From Cercospora beticola (lineage: Eukaryota; Ascomycota; Dothideomycetes; Mycosphaerellales; Mycosphaerellaceae), in assembly GCF_033473495.1 (NCBI RefSeq), contig NC_088935.1:4712001-4776000 (forward strand): 64,000 bases of DNA, given 5' to 3'. Shown here one piece after another: positions 10,310 to 21,993 of the stretch. Under the pieces are notes generated by a model that was not told the origin of the DNA, ran no database searches, and worked only from the letters and a program-made list of their open reading frames with translations. Position numbers and translations under genes: made by a program. How positions within the stretch are numbered: the first letter of the stretch is position 1; every line of letters starts with the position of its first letter.

Positions 10310-12769
10310 GAATATCTTATGCAGTTCTGCACAAAGTAGTGCTATGAATGGAACGATCTGGCTGCATCACGGTCTTGATGGTCTGCATTGGTTCGCGCTT
10401 GACAGTGTTTGCGTCCGTGTCTTTATTGGTCCGGTCTATTGTGGTGCACCTGGTACGCTATGCAATGTACGTCTTGGCGACATGGGAGTGAATGACTCGG
10501 ATCCTGGTCACTTAAGCTTCGCTCGGTGTCCAGGCTCAAGACAAGGTATATGACGAGCGTGCCTCCTGCTCGAGAGTGGTTCGCGCAGATCATCGATGGG
10601 ATTCGTGGGCTGGAGTCTGGCCCAATGCACTGGCCAAAGCGTCCACAGGACACCAGAGTGCTGGTTCACCTATCCTTCTTGCGATGGAAGGATGCATAGT
10701 TTTGACCGAATCTGGGTCGCCCAGAACGAACGTTCGCTCGCTTGGTATATTGGGGAGCGGTAGTGGTAGAGCACCGCATTGCTCAAACAACCGCTAGGTC
10801 CCGTCAACGAGCAGCGAATGCTTGCCAGCAGGATCTTGATGCGTTCCAAATACCTGTCCAGGTCTTCGTATTTTCCATCTCAATAAGGTACTGTGCAGCC
10901 GCTTCATATGGAAGAGAATCGATATAAGCCCGTGGCTCAGGAACCAACGACTAACGCGTGGCGCCAAATATGTAGAAAGCATATTGAAGTTGGGATCTGC
11001 TCTAAGCGCGGTGAATGGCCATTTCGAAGTTCACCACTGGCGGCTCTACATGGTAAGCTAGCTGAAGTACGCGAATGCTGCAAGGGGGTTGCGAACTGTG
11101 CGAAAGATGCTTTTTGATTCTGGAAGCACCTTTTTGGGCGACCTATGCAGCTGCCATTAGATTGGCTCAGTAGCTTGGCGCACTAGTTTACGTTTTCTGG
11201 TTGGTCGCCTTTAGGGCAACCCAATCTGATCCTGCTCATTGTCAGATGAACCGGCTGCGTGTATGCCGCGCCTTCCGGTACGCGTCTTTGAGCTTGTTGG
11301 CTGTGTCAGACCACCGGGAATAATCAAGCGTTCTCTCCGACTGGCTTGTGTTGCTGGCTCACTAGCAGATGACTGTGGTTGTATTGAGGGGATTTGCTTG
11401 AATGGTGTGGAGGGATCGGATCGCAGTTGACTAGGCGAGTTCTTGTGGTACGGCGAATCGGTACTTTGGACCAAGAGTTGGGCGAGGGGAAAGCTGTCAA
11501 CTGTCATCCGCGAACGGGCAAGCGAAGTCTTCACAAAAGCTTGCGCCAGCTAAGGCCATATATGTAGGAAAAATGCGGCAGTGATCCTGCTTGTGGGAAT
11601 ACTTCAGGAATTGCTGACTGATATCTCTGTGTCGTGGATGTAGACCTTCGCTGCACTTGGCGTATGGTACGCTAGTTCATGTTCGCAGGCGGCTGCCTCT
11701 ACTACCAGCAACTGTTCTTCTGTCAAAACGAAGAAGGGCAATGCAGAGTTCGACTTGCCATTAGTGAGACCGACTTGCGATGCTGGATGGTCGATAGGTC
11801 TGGTGCACTAGTTCATGTCTTTGATTCGGCTCGTCGAGGACCAACTTTTTACTGGGCAACCCGCGTCGACTTCAACACGTCTGCTTGATCAATGAGGATG
11901 CCTTTACGAGATCTGGTCCGAGGCAATGAAACGCGATCTGCTTGTGTCATTGTGTTTGCGCAAAGCTTGTACGTATCTCTGGAGAGCTGGCTGTGAACTG
12001 GTGCGACCTCATTCGCGATCTCTGTCGACAATGGACGTCGAGTGACGTGAGATGCCAACACTTGCGACAATGGTCACACAACGTTGAATCTGTTTCACCC
12101 CGCAAGATGATGCAAAGTCATATATCACTCTGACCGCGAGAGTGGAGTAACATCTCATTGCGACCTAGCCTGTTGCACGCCTACGCGCGACAACGCAGGA
12201 AAGCGACCCAATCGCTGCACCACCATCCAAACACAGCATCGCCTTTCCGTGTCAGCCATCACATCTCCATCGTGAAGCGCTGCATTGTCGTCCAAGCTAA
12301 TGGATGTTGCTCTTGGCGGCGGTGACGGCAACCGATGCCGATCCCATCGATGATCCATCAGCGCGATCCCCAGAGCTATAGCTTGCCAAATGACATAACG
12401 TGAAGACTCCTTGTGAGAGACCGCTTCGACGTGGCATGGGCGGGAGAATGCGATTGCGAATACCGCGCGCCGGTGTCAGCAGTTGTCAGGTACCTGTCTC
12501 CCGTGCTGGACACTGCATGCTAGCGTTGGCGACGCATCAAGTTCCCAGCGCGAAGCCCGTGATGCCGTGACAGAGCGTGAGCTACGCCATTTCTCATAAG
12601 CGTTGGAAGCAATGACAAGTGCTTGCGATATCAATGTCCAGGTCTGTCCTTACAGCCCGTGCAGCACCACAGTAGCGTAGACGGTCTGCTCGCATACGCC
12701 GAAGCACTCCAATCGCAGACATGTCCGCCGTGTCCAGGTGAGTTCATGCAATGGTCGTGGTTGAGTGCT
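10310..12769. other. Long intergenic stretch, no gene identified
   Basis: Nearly 2.5 kb without a convincing gene on either strand. A minus-strand frame at 11211-11534 (107 codons, Ser/Pro/Gln-rich) is the only one with somewhat protein-like composition; it has no recognisable domain and was not called. Confidence 0.5.
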
Positions 12770-13711
12770 TCACCCGGGTGGAGCTTTACTGGACTCTCCC
12801 TTTTCATTACCGTTCCTCGTCTCGTCGCTTGTCTCTCTCTGCCTCGTGCTGCCGCTTCCGCTCAGGTCAGTGGAGCTTTCACTCCACAGACTCCTGCTCT
12901 CACCTTCCACGCCTCGCATAGCCTCAGCGACAATTTCCAGCTTCTTCACCACTTCTCTCACTCCGCCGTCCACCTTCTTGAAATACGCCTCATTCGCAGC
13001 GCGCCTTTCCGATGCCAACTTGATGTCTTGCTTGGTTTCGTCTTCCAGCTGACTTCTTCCGCTCTTGCTTGTGACATCAGATCTCAAACTCTCATCAGAC
13101 AGAGCCGTGCTCGCCGATGCATTCGTGTCCCCTCGTCCTCGCCTGTGCACGTTGCTTCTGTCTCGCGCAATGTCCTCGGCACCTTTGTAACGATCATGAA
13201 TGAAAGGATGAAGATCCTTTTCGTCCTGATCACCACGTCCCCAAGCTCGTGCTAACTCGATCTGTGCTCTCCTCAAGTCGTCTAGGGCTTTCGCGTGAGT
13301 CTCGCCGAAGACTTGGGTGGAAGATTGTGCTGTGAGCTCAACTTCATTGAGCGTATTTTGCATTTCTTGCCATTTTGCTTCAATTTCCCGGTCAGAGGCC
13401 TTCATGACCCCAGGCTGTGCTGTGCCATAAGAGGCTTGTGTCTTTGGGCTGTTGTCATCCTCCCCACTGGGCGATGAAGCATTGTCAGTGGCATTCCGGG
13501 AACGGGAAAGAGCAGACTTGTGTCTGTTCAAAGGGTCGCGTCTGGCGTTCGCGGTGGCCTCGGCGGGCTGTTGGCGCGAGATGCTAAGGTTGGAGGCATT
13601 GCGAGACGGAGGAGCGACGAAGAGCGTAGGAGCAGGAAGCCGGTTCGGTTTGGTGTTCGCGGTGGGCGAAGGCTTGTGAGCGGAGCTCGACTGAGCATTG
13701 GAGGAAGCCAT
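12770..13711 (-). CDS. Conserved-type hypothetical protein, disordered with central helix
   Basis: A 313-codon frame without introns. Residues 1-105 are Ser/Pro/Asn-rich and probably unstructured. Residues of about 105-160 form a predicted amphipathic helix (KWQEMQNTLNEVELTAQSS, then AKALDDLRRAQIELARAW), the part most likely conserved. A second charged helix is near residues 225-265 (ASERRAANEAYFKKVDGGVR), and the tail is again Ser/Glu-rich. No enzyme motif, membrane segment or signal peptide is visible. The layout recalls fungal DUF5315-type or BLOC-1-like adaptor proteins, a weak resemblance from memory. Function unknown. Confidence 0.7.
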   Translation of the reverse strand: MASSNAQSSSAHKPSPTANTKPNRLPAPTLFVAPPSRNASNLSISRQQPAEATANARRDPLNRHKSALSRSRNATDNASSPSGEDDNSPKTQASYGTAQPGVMKASDREIEAKWQEMQNTLNEVELTAQSSTQVFGETHAKALDDLRRAQIELARAWGRGDQDEKDLHPFIHDRYKGAEDIARDRSNVHRRGRGDTNASASTALSDESLRSDVTSKSGRSQLEDETKQDIKLASERRAANEAYFKKVDGGVREVVKKLEIVAEAMRGVEGESRSLWSESSTDLSGSGSTRQRETSDETRNGNEKGESSKAPPG

Positions 13712-14215
13712 TTTGGTAGGGAGGTCCCAACACTAGCAAGCAGATTTCTCTACATGCTGCATTGTTGCGAGGAGGAGAGCATTCACTTGGAAGTTTGACG
13801 TGGGGCTTGCACAGGCACGGGCTGCCAAGGCCCGGCCCTCTCCTTCCTTTGGCATCAAATCTGCATCTATCAACTCACAACATGACATACGCGTAATCCT
13901 CTCGCTCGGGCCAAATCAACCGCCTTTTTGAGTTGTGATAAAATACCTCTGAAACATTGGACAAGCCTGAGAAGCGCACAAGAGCTACAGCATACGCTGA
14001 ACAAGAATGCGGAAGGAGCTCAGCCAGCGTGCATTCTGCACAGTTCAGCTCAGAAAGAGGCAGGAGCGATAACGCACTGTGGTAGGTTGCCGGGAAGGTC
14101 AACGTTCGCTCTTTCCTGCTGCTGTACGACACACATTACATCCTCGACGTTCCACTTCAACATTGACTTCAGTCTCTCAACCCGCCGAAACGTGTGTCTA
14201 CATCACACACTCGCG

Positions 14216-15045
14216 ATGATGCTCACCACCGAGTGCAAAGCACAGGACGACGAGTCTCGCCAGGACAAGGCTCTCCGAAGTGCGACGCCAACGGAGTGCC
14301 CGTCACCTGTCGCGACTCCTCCAGATGATGCAGAGGAAACAGCAAACTGTCGGCAGTCTTCGGTCAACTTGGTGGACGCCTCGAGTGAAGTGGTAGAACC
14401 CGCACAGGAGGTAGGAGTTCCGTACCATCTGCCTCACTGACTTGTGACCTTCAATGAGATATTGCTGGTTCGAGATGGTCTTGCCAGCACCATGCATCAA
14501 GAGTTGCACGGGTAGAGAGCCAACTGACAACTGAACAGTACTCCATGGGCTTTCTCGACCTGCCTGCTGACCTGCGGAACATCATTTACGAGTATTCCCT
14601 CTTGCAATCTGATCGTATTCAGATCACACCTGGACTCAAACAGCCCGCGCTGCTAGCCACTTGCCGCCAGATCCGAAGTGAAACGAGATTGATGTGGTTC
14701 TGGAGGAACAAGTTCACGTACACTGCCGTAAACTGCAATATTCGACCACTGTACGCTTTTCACACGCTTTATGGAGGCCCTTTGCCACAGGAAGTTCGCG
14801 TCATTGTCGATGCATCTGGTCGACTCAACTGGAAAGCCCTCATGGAGTGGTGCAAACTAGTCTTCAAGCACAAGCGTCACTGCTTTCGACTCATAAATGC
14901 ATCGAGCGGACGTCAGATCATGAGGGCGGCTACTCTCATGGCTTACGACTCTCGCGCAGCTACTTGGAATGATTGCAACCGTGCTTTACAGCTATGGAGG
15001 CCTGTGGCTGCTTTGGTCCACCCAGAATGGGCTACAGATTATTGA
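14216..15045 (+). CDS. 2EXR/F-box-like protein, paralog 1 of a tandem pair
   Basis: Two exons, 14216-14410 and 14539-15045, joined in phase 0 across a 128-nt intron, giving 233 residues. Residues 1-65 are disordered and Ser/Thr/Pro-rich. Exon 2 opens with an F-box/2EXR-like motif (LDLPADLRNIIYEYSLL) followed by LLATCRQIRSETRLMWF, the usual pattern of a large family of small fungal proteins. A basic C-terminal part ends in Trp-rich helices. Such proteins may act as adaptors in ubiquitin ligation, but no member with this exact layout has a role I can state. The gene at 16699 has the same architecture and intron position, so the two are tandem duplicates. Confidence 0.75.
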
Positions 15046-16698
15046 TACGGGTTCCGATTTACCTTCGGACGGCTTGCATCCAGGTTTCAGGAGACTGCGC
15101 TGAAATGCAGTTAACCGAGCGCAGTTCGGGCAAACATGAACACCTGCAGTGGAAAGGCGAATTGTCTTTCTTTCAGCGGCTCTTTGACCTTCAGCAGAGG
15201 TGCATGCATCGCACATGTACATTGGGAGAGGTCGTCGCAGTTGAGAGGTTGAAAGAAGGCATTCTGTGTGCACCTGTGTCATCCGGGACAGTGACAAGGT
15301 GAATGCGGCACGATGCATGCGGCCTGTTGCCTCCGGCCGCAGCAAACACGCATTTGCCCCACTATATCAATGCGGTCACCTTTCGCTGCAACATTCTTCC
15401 TCTGTCCCCACTCGGTACTCCACAAACGAAGACCAAAATACACTCATCACCATCGATATCGACACTGACCATGTAAGTATGACCTCAAACTGCGGCATAA
15501 TCGACGACTGACTGTCCGCAGTATCGTCACAACAAGCAAGGACCGCAACAAAATCAATCGACAGGATGGGAGAAATGGCTGAAGAGCACTTCGAGGAGAT
15601 GTGTGAGGAGGCCTATGCGGAGGAGCAGGAGCAGGAGGCTGCGGAGGAGGCTGAAGCTGAAGCTCAGGCCGAGGCAGAGGGCGAGGGTGACGGGAAGTGA
15701 TCCATAGTGAGACCGCAGAACGACCTCACTCTTTGCCATGAGCTGAGCGCCTTGCTTGCTCCGTCACACGTAAACGCATGCATGACGCACGGAATCCTGA
15801 GACACTGATACGCACGCGTTAAAGTCGAACCTTGCAGCAAAGTCTCTACAGGATATGCCTCTATTCTATGACACGACCAAGATCATTGGACAAGATACGA
15901 CAGCTCATGACCTCCACTTGGTCTTGTTCCATTCTCCTCATATTCTGCCTTCATTCTAAACTGACTTTCAGCTCGTTCTCGCAGCCCGGTCCCATTGGAA
16001 CAGAAGACCGAAAGGCATCATCGCAAGACCTAAACACTGCTGTAGCGACAGGAGAAGTGAGTATTCTCGAGCCAACCTGCACTTGCACGATCCCAGCTGA
16101 GTAATGTCTAGAATAGCCCATCTCTCCTCGGCCTGCCAGCGGATTTGAGACAAAGATCATATAAACATAATCTGGGAGTTCAAAGTCCCGGGCCTCCTAT
16201 CCACATGTCGACAGATCCGACATGAGACCAAAGACATGTGGTTGCAGCAGAATTGCTTCCTTACCGATCACGATATCATGTCCTCTGTCCAGTCAATGTA
16301 GAAGCGTATGAATACAGCTTCGTCTGGCACGTCAAGCACTCGGACTGGCCATTCGGACTCTATTGGCGCAGAGCTGGGTACAAGTAAGGAGAAACGATTG
16401 CGCCTCATGTTCGCAGTCCAGACTTCAAATCAGTCAGACACGCAGACATAAGCTCATCGACGGTGGTGGATCTTCCTCGTATGTAGCAAATATTGGCATT
16501 GCTGTTCTTTTGCGCGTGACTGGCTGGTCACACGAGGGAGGTGAACGAAGTTGCTCGAGTGAATGGGCAAAGCTTGGCAAGACCCGCCCGCAGTCTTCTT
16601 CTGCCGGCTTTCTAGTTGTCTGCTCATCCGCAGTTTGCTTCAACTCATCTTCGACTTGCCTTTGCGCATGCCATCAGTTGTCCTTCTCATCATCAACC
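15046..16698. other. Spacer between tandem paralogs
   Basis: About 1.65 kb separates the paralogs. The only coding candidate is the small acidic frame at 15566-15700. A perfect donor (GTAAGTATG) at 15474 and an acceptor at about 15522 suggest a transcribed, spliced leader ahead of it. Nothing else recognisable. Confidence 0.4.
15566..15700 (+). CDS. Possible 44-residue acidic microprotein
   Basis: ATG to TGA encodes 44 residues, mostly Glu and Ala (MGEMAEEHFEEMCEEAYAEE and onward), a likely charged helix. Just upstream is a plausible intron (GTAAGT at 15474 to CAG at about 15522), which would lie in the 5' leader. Low complexity and lack of a known family make this a weak call. The same bases in another frame read as an Arg-rich peptide, so strand and frame are not settled. 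Confidence 0.25.
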   Translation: MGEMAEEHFEEMCEEAYAEEQEQEAAEEAEAEAQAEAEGEGDGK

Positions 16699-17433
16699 AT
16701 GGCGCTCAAACGCTCAGCAGACGGATCATCGAGTCCAAACAAACGCCAGAAAGGAAAAGACGCAGAGCCGATCCCTACAAGTGCTGCCACTTGTGCAGCC
16801 CCAGAAACGACCACCGAGAAGCAGATCGCCCACAATGCAACGGACACGAACAGCGCTGTCGTGCAGAAGAAGGTAAGCAACGCCGTGTACTGAAATTCCT
16901 TTCCCTGCTGATTACTGATCCATCTTTAGGAGAAAGCCTCACTACTCGGCCTTCCACCCGAGTTGCGAAACAAAATCTACGAGTACGTCGTGCTCGAAAA
17001 GGAGAGAATCAAAATCCTCCCAAGCCTCAAGCTCCCAGGTCTGCTCGCTACATGCCGCCAAACCCGACGCGAAGCAAAAATGATGTGGAAACGGCAAAAT
17101 GGATTCACCTTCATCATTCGTAACTGCGACGTCAAGGGACTGTACAAGTTCCAAAAAGTCTTCGATAAAGGGTTCCATATACAATATCAGCTAGCCAAGG
17201 AACCACATTGGCTGAACCTTCTCAGGTGGTGCAGATGGATATATATGACGAAGCAGACGCCTACGAATATGAGTCTACGTCGGCCTTGCACTTTCCAGAG
17301 CTTTGTTTGGGCCATTATTCGTCAGGCGCAGACATCGAAAGCTGCGACGTGGACTGAGCTTATGGCGGACCTGAATCGTTGGCGACCTGTAGCTGGAGGT
17401 CTTGATCCGGCCTGGTTGATTGAGCATAGTTGA
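16699..17433 (+). CDS. 2EXR/F-box-like protein, paralog 2 of a tandem pair
   Basis: Two exons, 16699-16872 and 16930-17433, phase 0, 57-nt intron; 225 residues. The first exon is a lysine/serine-rich tail with a possible nuclear localisation signal (SPNKRQKGKDAE). Exon 2 starts with EKASLLGLPPELRNKIYEYV and LLATCRQTRREAKMMW, matching the paralog at 14216 nearly residue for residue in this block; both end in a W-x-P-V-A motif (RWRPVAGGLDPAW here, LWRPVAALVHPEW there). The first exons have diverged and share only composition. Likely an adaptor or regulatory protein; function unknown. It ends 188 bases from the convergent ferric reductase gene. Confidence 0.78.
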
Positions 17434-17620
17434 AGGATTGATGGTCAATTGATGCATACTTATGCTACGGCCGAGACTCCTGTTCTCAATCGATCGCTCA
17501 ACCTCACACCACACTGGCACGCTCACCGACGATAGTAAGTCCTTCATCAATCCAGAGCAATGCAATGCCATAACTTCATATCTCATGCAAACGCTAACAA
17601 AATGCTCTTTACCTAGTTGC

Positions 17621-19525
17621 TCAACCTCTTGAATCCCAATAAAAGTTCACAGCTTCTCTCACATTGGCTCGCGCAACCGCAGCTCTCAAATCCGATCCCA
17701 TGGCCTCTGGCCCACTACCCACGACTTCCAACCCGCCGCCAATGTCCTTTGCTCTTTCTACAAAATCCAAGACGATTTCTGCTACAGAAGGATGATGGTC
17801 TTTCAACCAATGCACTCGGAATCTCGAGTCTGTGCTCGAAAGCAGTTCGTCAAGCGAGAGTGTCGAGCGTCCAGATAGAGATGAGACACTGGTTTCGATA
17901 CCGGATTCTTTGGTCTTTTCGTTGACTTCATCAGAGGAGAGTTTCTCTTTGCCTTTGATTGTGTGTTTAACGTCTCTTGTTACGTAGATGGAAATGCTCA
18001 GGCCTAGCTTCTCAGAAAGCAGTTTCTTCATCTGACCCAGTTCGCTTGATAGCCACATGAGATCTTCTGCTTTCCGTACGACCCAGACGAAGTCGATGAC
18101 AGAAGCGGTGAAAGTACATTGTCGTACGGCTTCCATGATTATTGGCCAGGTGAAGGTCACGCCTGTGCCACCGGCGACCGCGAGGACGTGTTGTGCCTCG
18201 TAGCTTGGGAAGGCGTTGCCGTAGGGTCCCGATAGGATGACTGGTACAGTTGCGCCATGCCCAAGGGCGGCCAACTTCTTCGTCTGTCCGTCTCGCACCC
18301 GAATGAGATATGTGTGATGCTGCATCTTGCTCCTCACATCCGGAATGCTGGACACGGTATAAGGATGCGCCTGCCAGATTGACAGACTCGGAAATGTGAG
18401 ATAAAAATGCTGTCCGGCTTCCCAGCCTCCGAGGTTACGATGTTCGTAGTCGAAATCCAGTCGCAGGACTGTTCCATTGTCATCAGTCAAGACTTGCTGC
18501 TCAGCTTGAGCACATTTGAACCCAAGGCCAGAAGTCTTCTTCCCTCCCATGTGGATGTACAGCGTGCGGAATGCTCGAATACTTTGATCGATTACGATGA
18601 GCGCGAGCGAAGGCACCATCCAGCACCACAGCTTATCCCAATGTCCCCAGCAGGCTCCGATGTATAAGATAGCGATGAACCAGTGTGTGATTTTGAAGAA
18701 CTCGTACCCTGTCCATCGTATCACAGGTTTCAGACTGAAGACCGTGAGGAGCAGGATGAGGATCATGGCAATACAGCCGAAGATCATGTACTGTTGCTTG
18801 ATCCACTTCTCGGCCACGGTAGGTTGAGGTTGGTAGAGTTTGGCTTCGATGATCGTCCAGCCGATGGTGTGGAGGAGTGACTGTGCAAAGATGATGCGGC
18901 CTAGCCAGCGGTGCAGGAAGTTGAAGTGCTGATAGGGAATGCCGGTGACTAGACTCAGCACGCTTTCACGCATACAGAGTAGTACAGCGAAAGGAGTGAG
19001 AGCGTACGCCAGGGCGCCGATACGATCGCTCCATGTTCCAAGCGTGGAACGAGTGTTGAAGAGATCTGTGCCTTTCACTGGCGTTTTCCACATTCGATAT
19101 TCCATGCCGAAGAAGGAGAAAATGATGAGGTAGGCCGTCATGACGGAGAGGATGGCGACTTGTACTCTGGAGACTCGTCCGAAGAGCCATCGCATAGGAG
19201 CATCCGGTAGGAGATGTCGTCGTAGTGGCTGAAACTTTGAAGCGAATTCGAAGAATAGGGCTGCTGCGCCATGCGATGCTCGACCAGAATTCCATATCCT
19301 TGCGATGCCCCAGAGGAGGAAGATACCCAAGATCACACCCCAGAGGATGAAAGTGTACAGCATGGATCTGACATGGCCGCTGTAGACCTGCTCGAGGTAC
19401 TCGCAAGAACCAGCATCGTTGGTGCAGGGTAATGTTCGAGAAGGGTAGCCCCAGTAGTGAGTATTTGACTCGCTGTGGTTTTGGATATGTTGTCGAGCGA
19501 CCAAGATGTGGTCGTTGGAGGCCAT
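17621..19525 (-). CDS. FRE-family ferric-chelate reductase (NADPH oxidase superfamily)
   Basis: 634 residues in one frame. After a short outer N-terminus come about seven membrane segments. Two helices carry the heme histidine pairs: HRWLGRIIFAQSLLH and HWFIAILYIGACWGH, each with 13 residues between the two His, as in yeast Fre proteins. The cytosolic half has the FAD-binding motif HPYTVSS and the NADPH-binding motif GGTGVTFTWP; the end (VGSGPEAMGSDLR) is the usual C-terminal nucleotide-binding Gly-rich turn. It should move electrons from NADPH through FAD and two hemes to reduce extracellular Fe3+ (or Cu2+), feeding iron uptake. A Ser-rich cytosolic insert near residues 540-570 may be regulatory. 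No GATA iron element is obvious in the first 170 bases upstream. Confidence 0.93.
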   Translation of the reverse strand: MASNDHILVARQHIQNHSESNTHYWGYPSRTLPCTNDAGSCEYLEQVYSGHVRSMLYTFILWGVILGIFLLWGIARIWNSGRASHGAAALFFEFASKFQPLRRHLLPDAPMRWLFGRVSRVQVAILSVMTAYLIIFSFFGMEYRMWKTPVKGTDLFNTRSTLGTWSDRIGALAYALTPFAVLLCMRESVLSLVTGIPYQHFNFLHRWLGRIIFAQSLLHTIGWTIIEAKLYQPQPTVAEKWIKQQYMIFGCIAMILILLLTVFSLKPVIRWTGYEFFKITHWFIAILYIGACWGHWDKLWCWMVPSLALIVIDQSIRAFRTLYIHMGGKKTSGLGFKCAQAEQQVLTDDNGTVLRLDFDYEHRNLGGWEAGQHFYLTFPSLSIWQAHPYTVSSIPDVRSKMQHHTYLIRVRDGQTKKLAALGHGATVPVILSGPYGNAFPSYEAQHVLAVAGGTGVTFTWPIIMEAVRQCTFTASVIDFVWVVRKAEDLMWLSSELGQMKKLLSEKLGLSISIYVTRDVKHTIKGKEKLSSDEVNEKTKESGIETSVSSLSGRSTLSLDELLSSTDSRFRVHWLKDHHPSVAEIVLDFVERAKDIGGGLEVVGSGPEAMGSDLRAAVARANVREAVNFYWDSRG

Positions 19526-21993
19526 CGTGATACCTGGTCGAGAAGGTTTACTTCCACGTGGCTATGTCCTCCAGTGAATGGAAAGTGAGAGTCAGCATAC
19601 ACTTCCAGAGCTCACAGGGTCCTGAATGGCATTGTCTCCTTCTAGGCTGGTCGTTCGAGGAATGTAGGTCAATAGGATGCCAAGACTTTCGTTGAGCAAG
19701 TTTGAGAAGTATGAAAGGCGCTCTCTTTGTGCAACTGGTCCACCTACTGCTTCAATTCATTCAAAACTACGAAAACCGCAACAGTGGGCGGGCGAAATGG
19801 TCAAGAGTTTGACATTGAGCAAGTTTCCACAGTTTTAGCCTAGACCGAGGGCGGCAACGGACGTAGCCGGTCGCGTGGATAGCATAGTGATGCTTGGCGA
19901 AGACGCCTCCGGCACTTGACGGCATTCGCTGTTTCTTGCCATCCGACGCGAGAATGGCTGTTCGAGATGAGCAGAGCGGCAGAAGTTCCAGATCTCCCAA
20001 CACTGCTGATGCTGGAATGCAGGCGGAACTTTGGAAACAGATGCATGCTCAACGAGTTCTTCAACGAAGCCAAGCACTGTGGATGGCATTTGGTGGCGAT
20101 GCTTTCGCGGTCACGGCAGCGAAGATCAGTCCGATGTATCCATTGCTATGCTCGACACATAGCATGCAGCAGGGAATGGCGCAGAGATACTGACCGAGAT
20201 GTCGATGGGCATTCGAATGGGGAGAATCAGGTTGCGTTGGGGAAGAACACAGCCCATCGACACGTCTCCAGTGCCAGCAAGAGGCAGTATCAGCATGCTT
20301 CCGTCCCGTCGATCGAGCCGCGTGGAGCGTCGACTGCAAACCATTGTATCGCCGGACGGGAGTACGTTGCTGTCTTATTGCAGTAGTCCAGTCCCAAGTT
20401 ATGCACAATGATGGATGAGAAGGGTGGCAGTGCCCGTCTGCTGGGTTCTTGCTTGATCACGAAGTCAAAGTTCAGTCCTGCATGAGGTGCCAGTTTGTCT
20501 CGTGGCGGAAGGCGTCGAGTCTGATTGATGTAGGGCCAACGCCGTTGAGATGCGAATGTAAATGAGCTGTGCCAACCAATTCCAGGTCGACGTGGCCATG
20601 ATTGTGAAGGTGTGGGAGCACTTGGGCACGCGCGCACCTGCCGCATGTGAGAATGTATTCTGTCAGTAGCAGCTGGAACAAGGCAGCTCCGGTCCGAATC
20701 AATAGTATTGTCAGAAGTCTCGCGGTTGTGACTGCGGAGCTGTGCAGTAAGTGGCACGCTCGCTCGCCCACTTGCTTCTGAAGACCCTGTCTTGTGCAAC
20801 ATGTGGAAGTTAACGCAACGCGTGTTTTCGAAGTACCGGACAGTCGCGCATAGAGAGCTGTCATGCTCTATCGGAAGCTCGGCGCGTCCAAAATCTTGCG
20901 GAGTGGATGGAACACGTCACGCGTTCTCGTTCAGTCCTTGAGGAGGCTTGGGGCTCTGCGACGGTATTTGGCGACGTCTACGGTCTCCAGCACAGTCGAG
21001 AGGGTGAGATTCTGCTTCTGCTGTGAAAGTCAATTGCAGCGGCTGTCGCGGTGACGGTGACGGTGACGGGTGGCTCGCTGGCAAGACCCAGGGTCTTCAA
21101 CGTCCAGCCAAAGTCTACTGTAGCAGTTGGCAGCGTTCCCAACAGCGTCTCCACGTGTCTTCTAGGGAATTGGCCGCCGATCGAGCGCATGAGTACACGA
21201 CCGAGCATTTCGCCCAGCATCATCGACTAACTACTGTAGCAAGCTCTCGGGACTCCATGCTCGTCTATCCACCGTGTGGAGTCGAGGGCGGCCTCAATTG
21301 CGCTTCATCTGATGCTGGGCAGAGGGAGCTCGCGGAGCTACTGGAATCCCTCAAGGCGTGGCGATGCAGGCCATCATGGCGCGATCGCTGATGGGTGCAG
21401 TTGGCGTGCATGCGCGCCGGATAGCGCGGACGAGTCGCGCTCTTGTGCCTGGCGCTGGTTGCTCTCCAGTCTCTGGCGTGTTGGTGCAGGTATCGCGGCC
21501 GAGTACTCGCCCAACAATGATTCACGGTATGTAGGGAAAATGCAGGCCGTGGCGGTGAAGATGCGGCGCGCCAATCGCCACTCTGCTGGGACAGACGAGC
21601 CGAGACATGGCCAGCGAGCGCTCCCTTCGCATTCGACGGCCGGCCGCTCCCGTCGTCGTTGATCGAGGGGAAAGTTTGGGCGCACGTTCGTAACTAATGC
21701 TGCGGGCTGCTGCAGACGGGCGTCTGGTGCGCGCGCTGGTGATAGCTTGTCCGTCGAGCATGCGTCACGCCACATGTGCGAAAAGCCTCTCGGCGCCGCA
21801 GCAGCTTCACCTCAACCAGGGCCGTACGAACATGTGGGCCTTGGTGCGACGACCAGCGACACCACCGCATTCTTCTTCTTCCACGACCCCTCCCGCTGCC
21901 CTGTCTCTCCCGCCGAATGCCATGCCTCGAATGCTGATATGAACCGCGCTGCCACGACTCACGACTGATGCCTTGACACGCCCCGCCTGCCAG
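19526..21993. other. Long intergenic stretch, no gene identified
   Basis: About 2.5 kb between the starts of the divergent ferric reductase and the gene at 21994. A short microsatellite of GGTGAC units lies near 21049-21069. Open frames here are short and compositionally random. Confidence 0.5.

Noticed and set aside
10750..10800. tRNA-like GGTAGAGCACCGC stretch
   Set aside because: No matching acceptor stem or T-loop sequence downstream.
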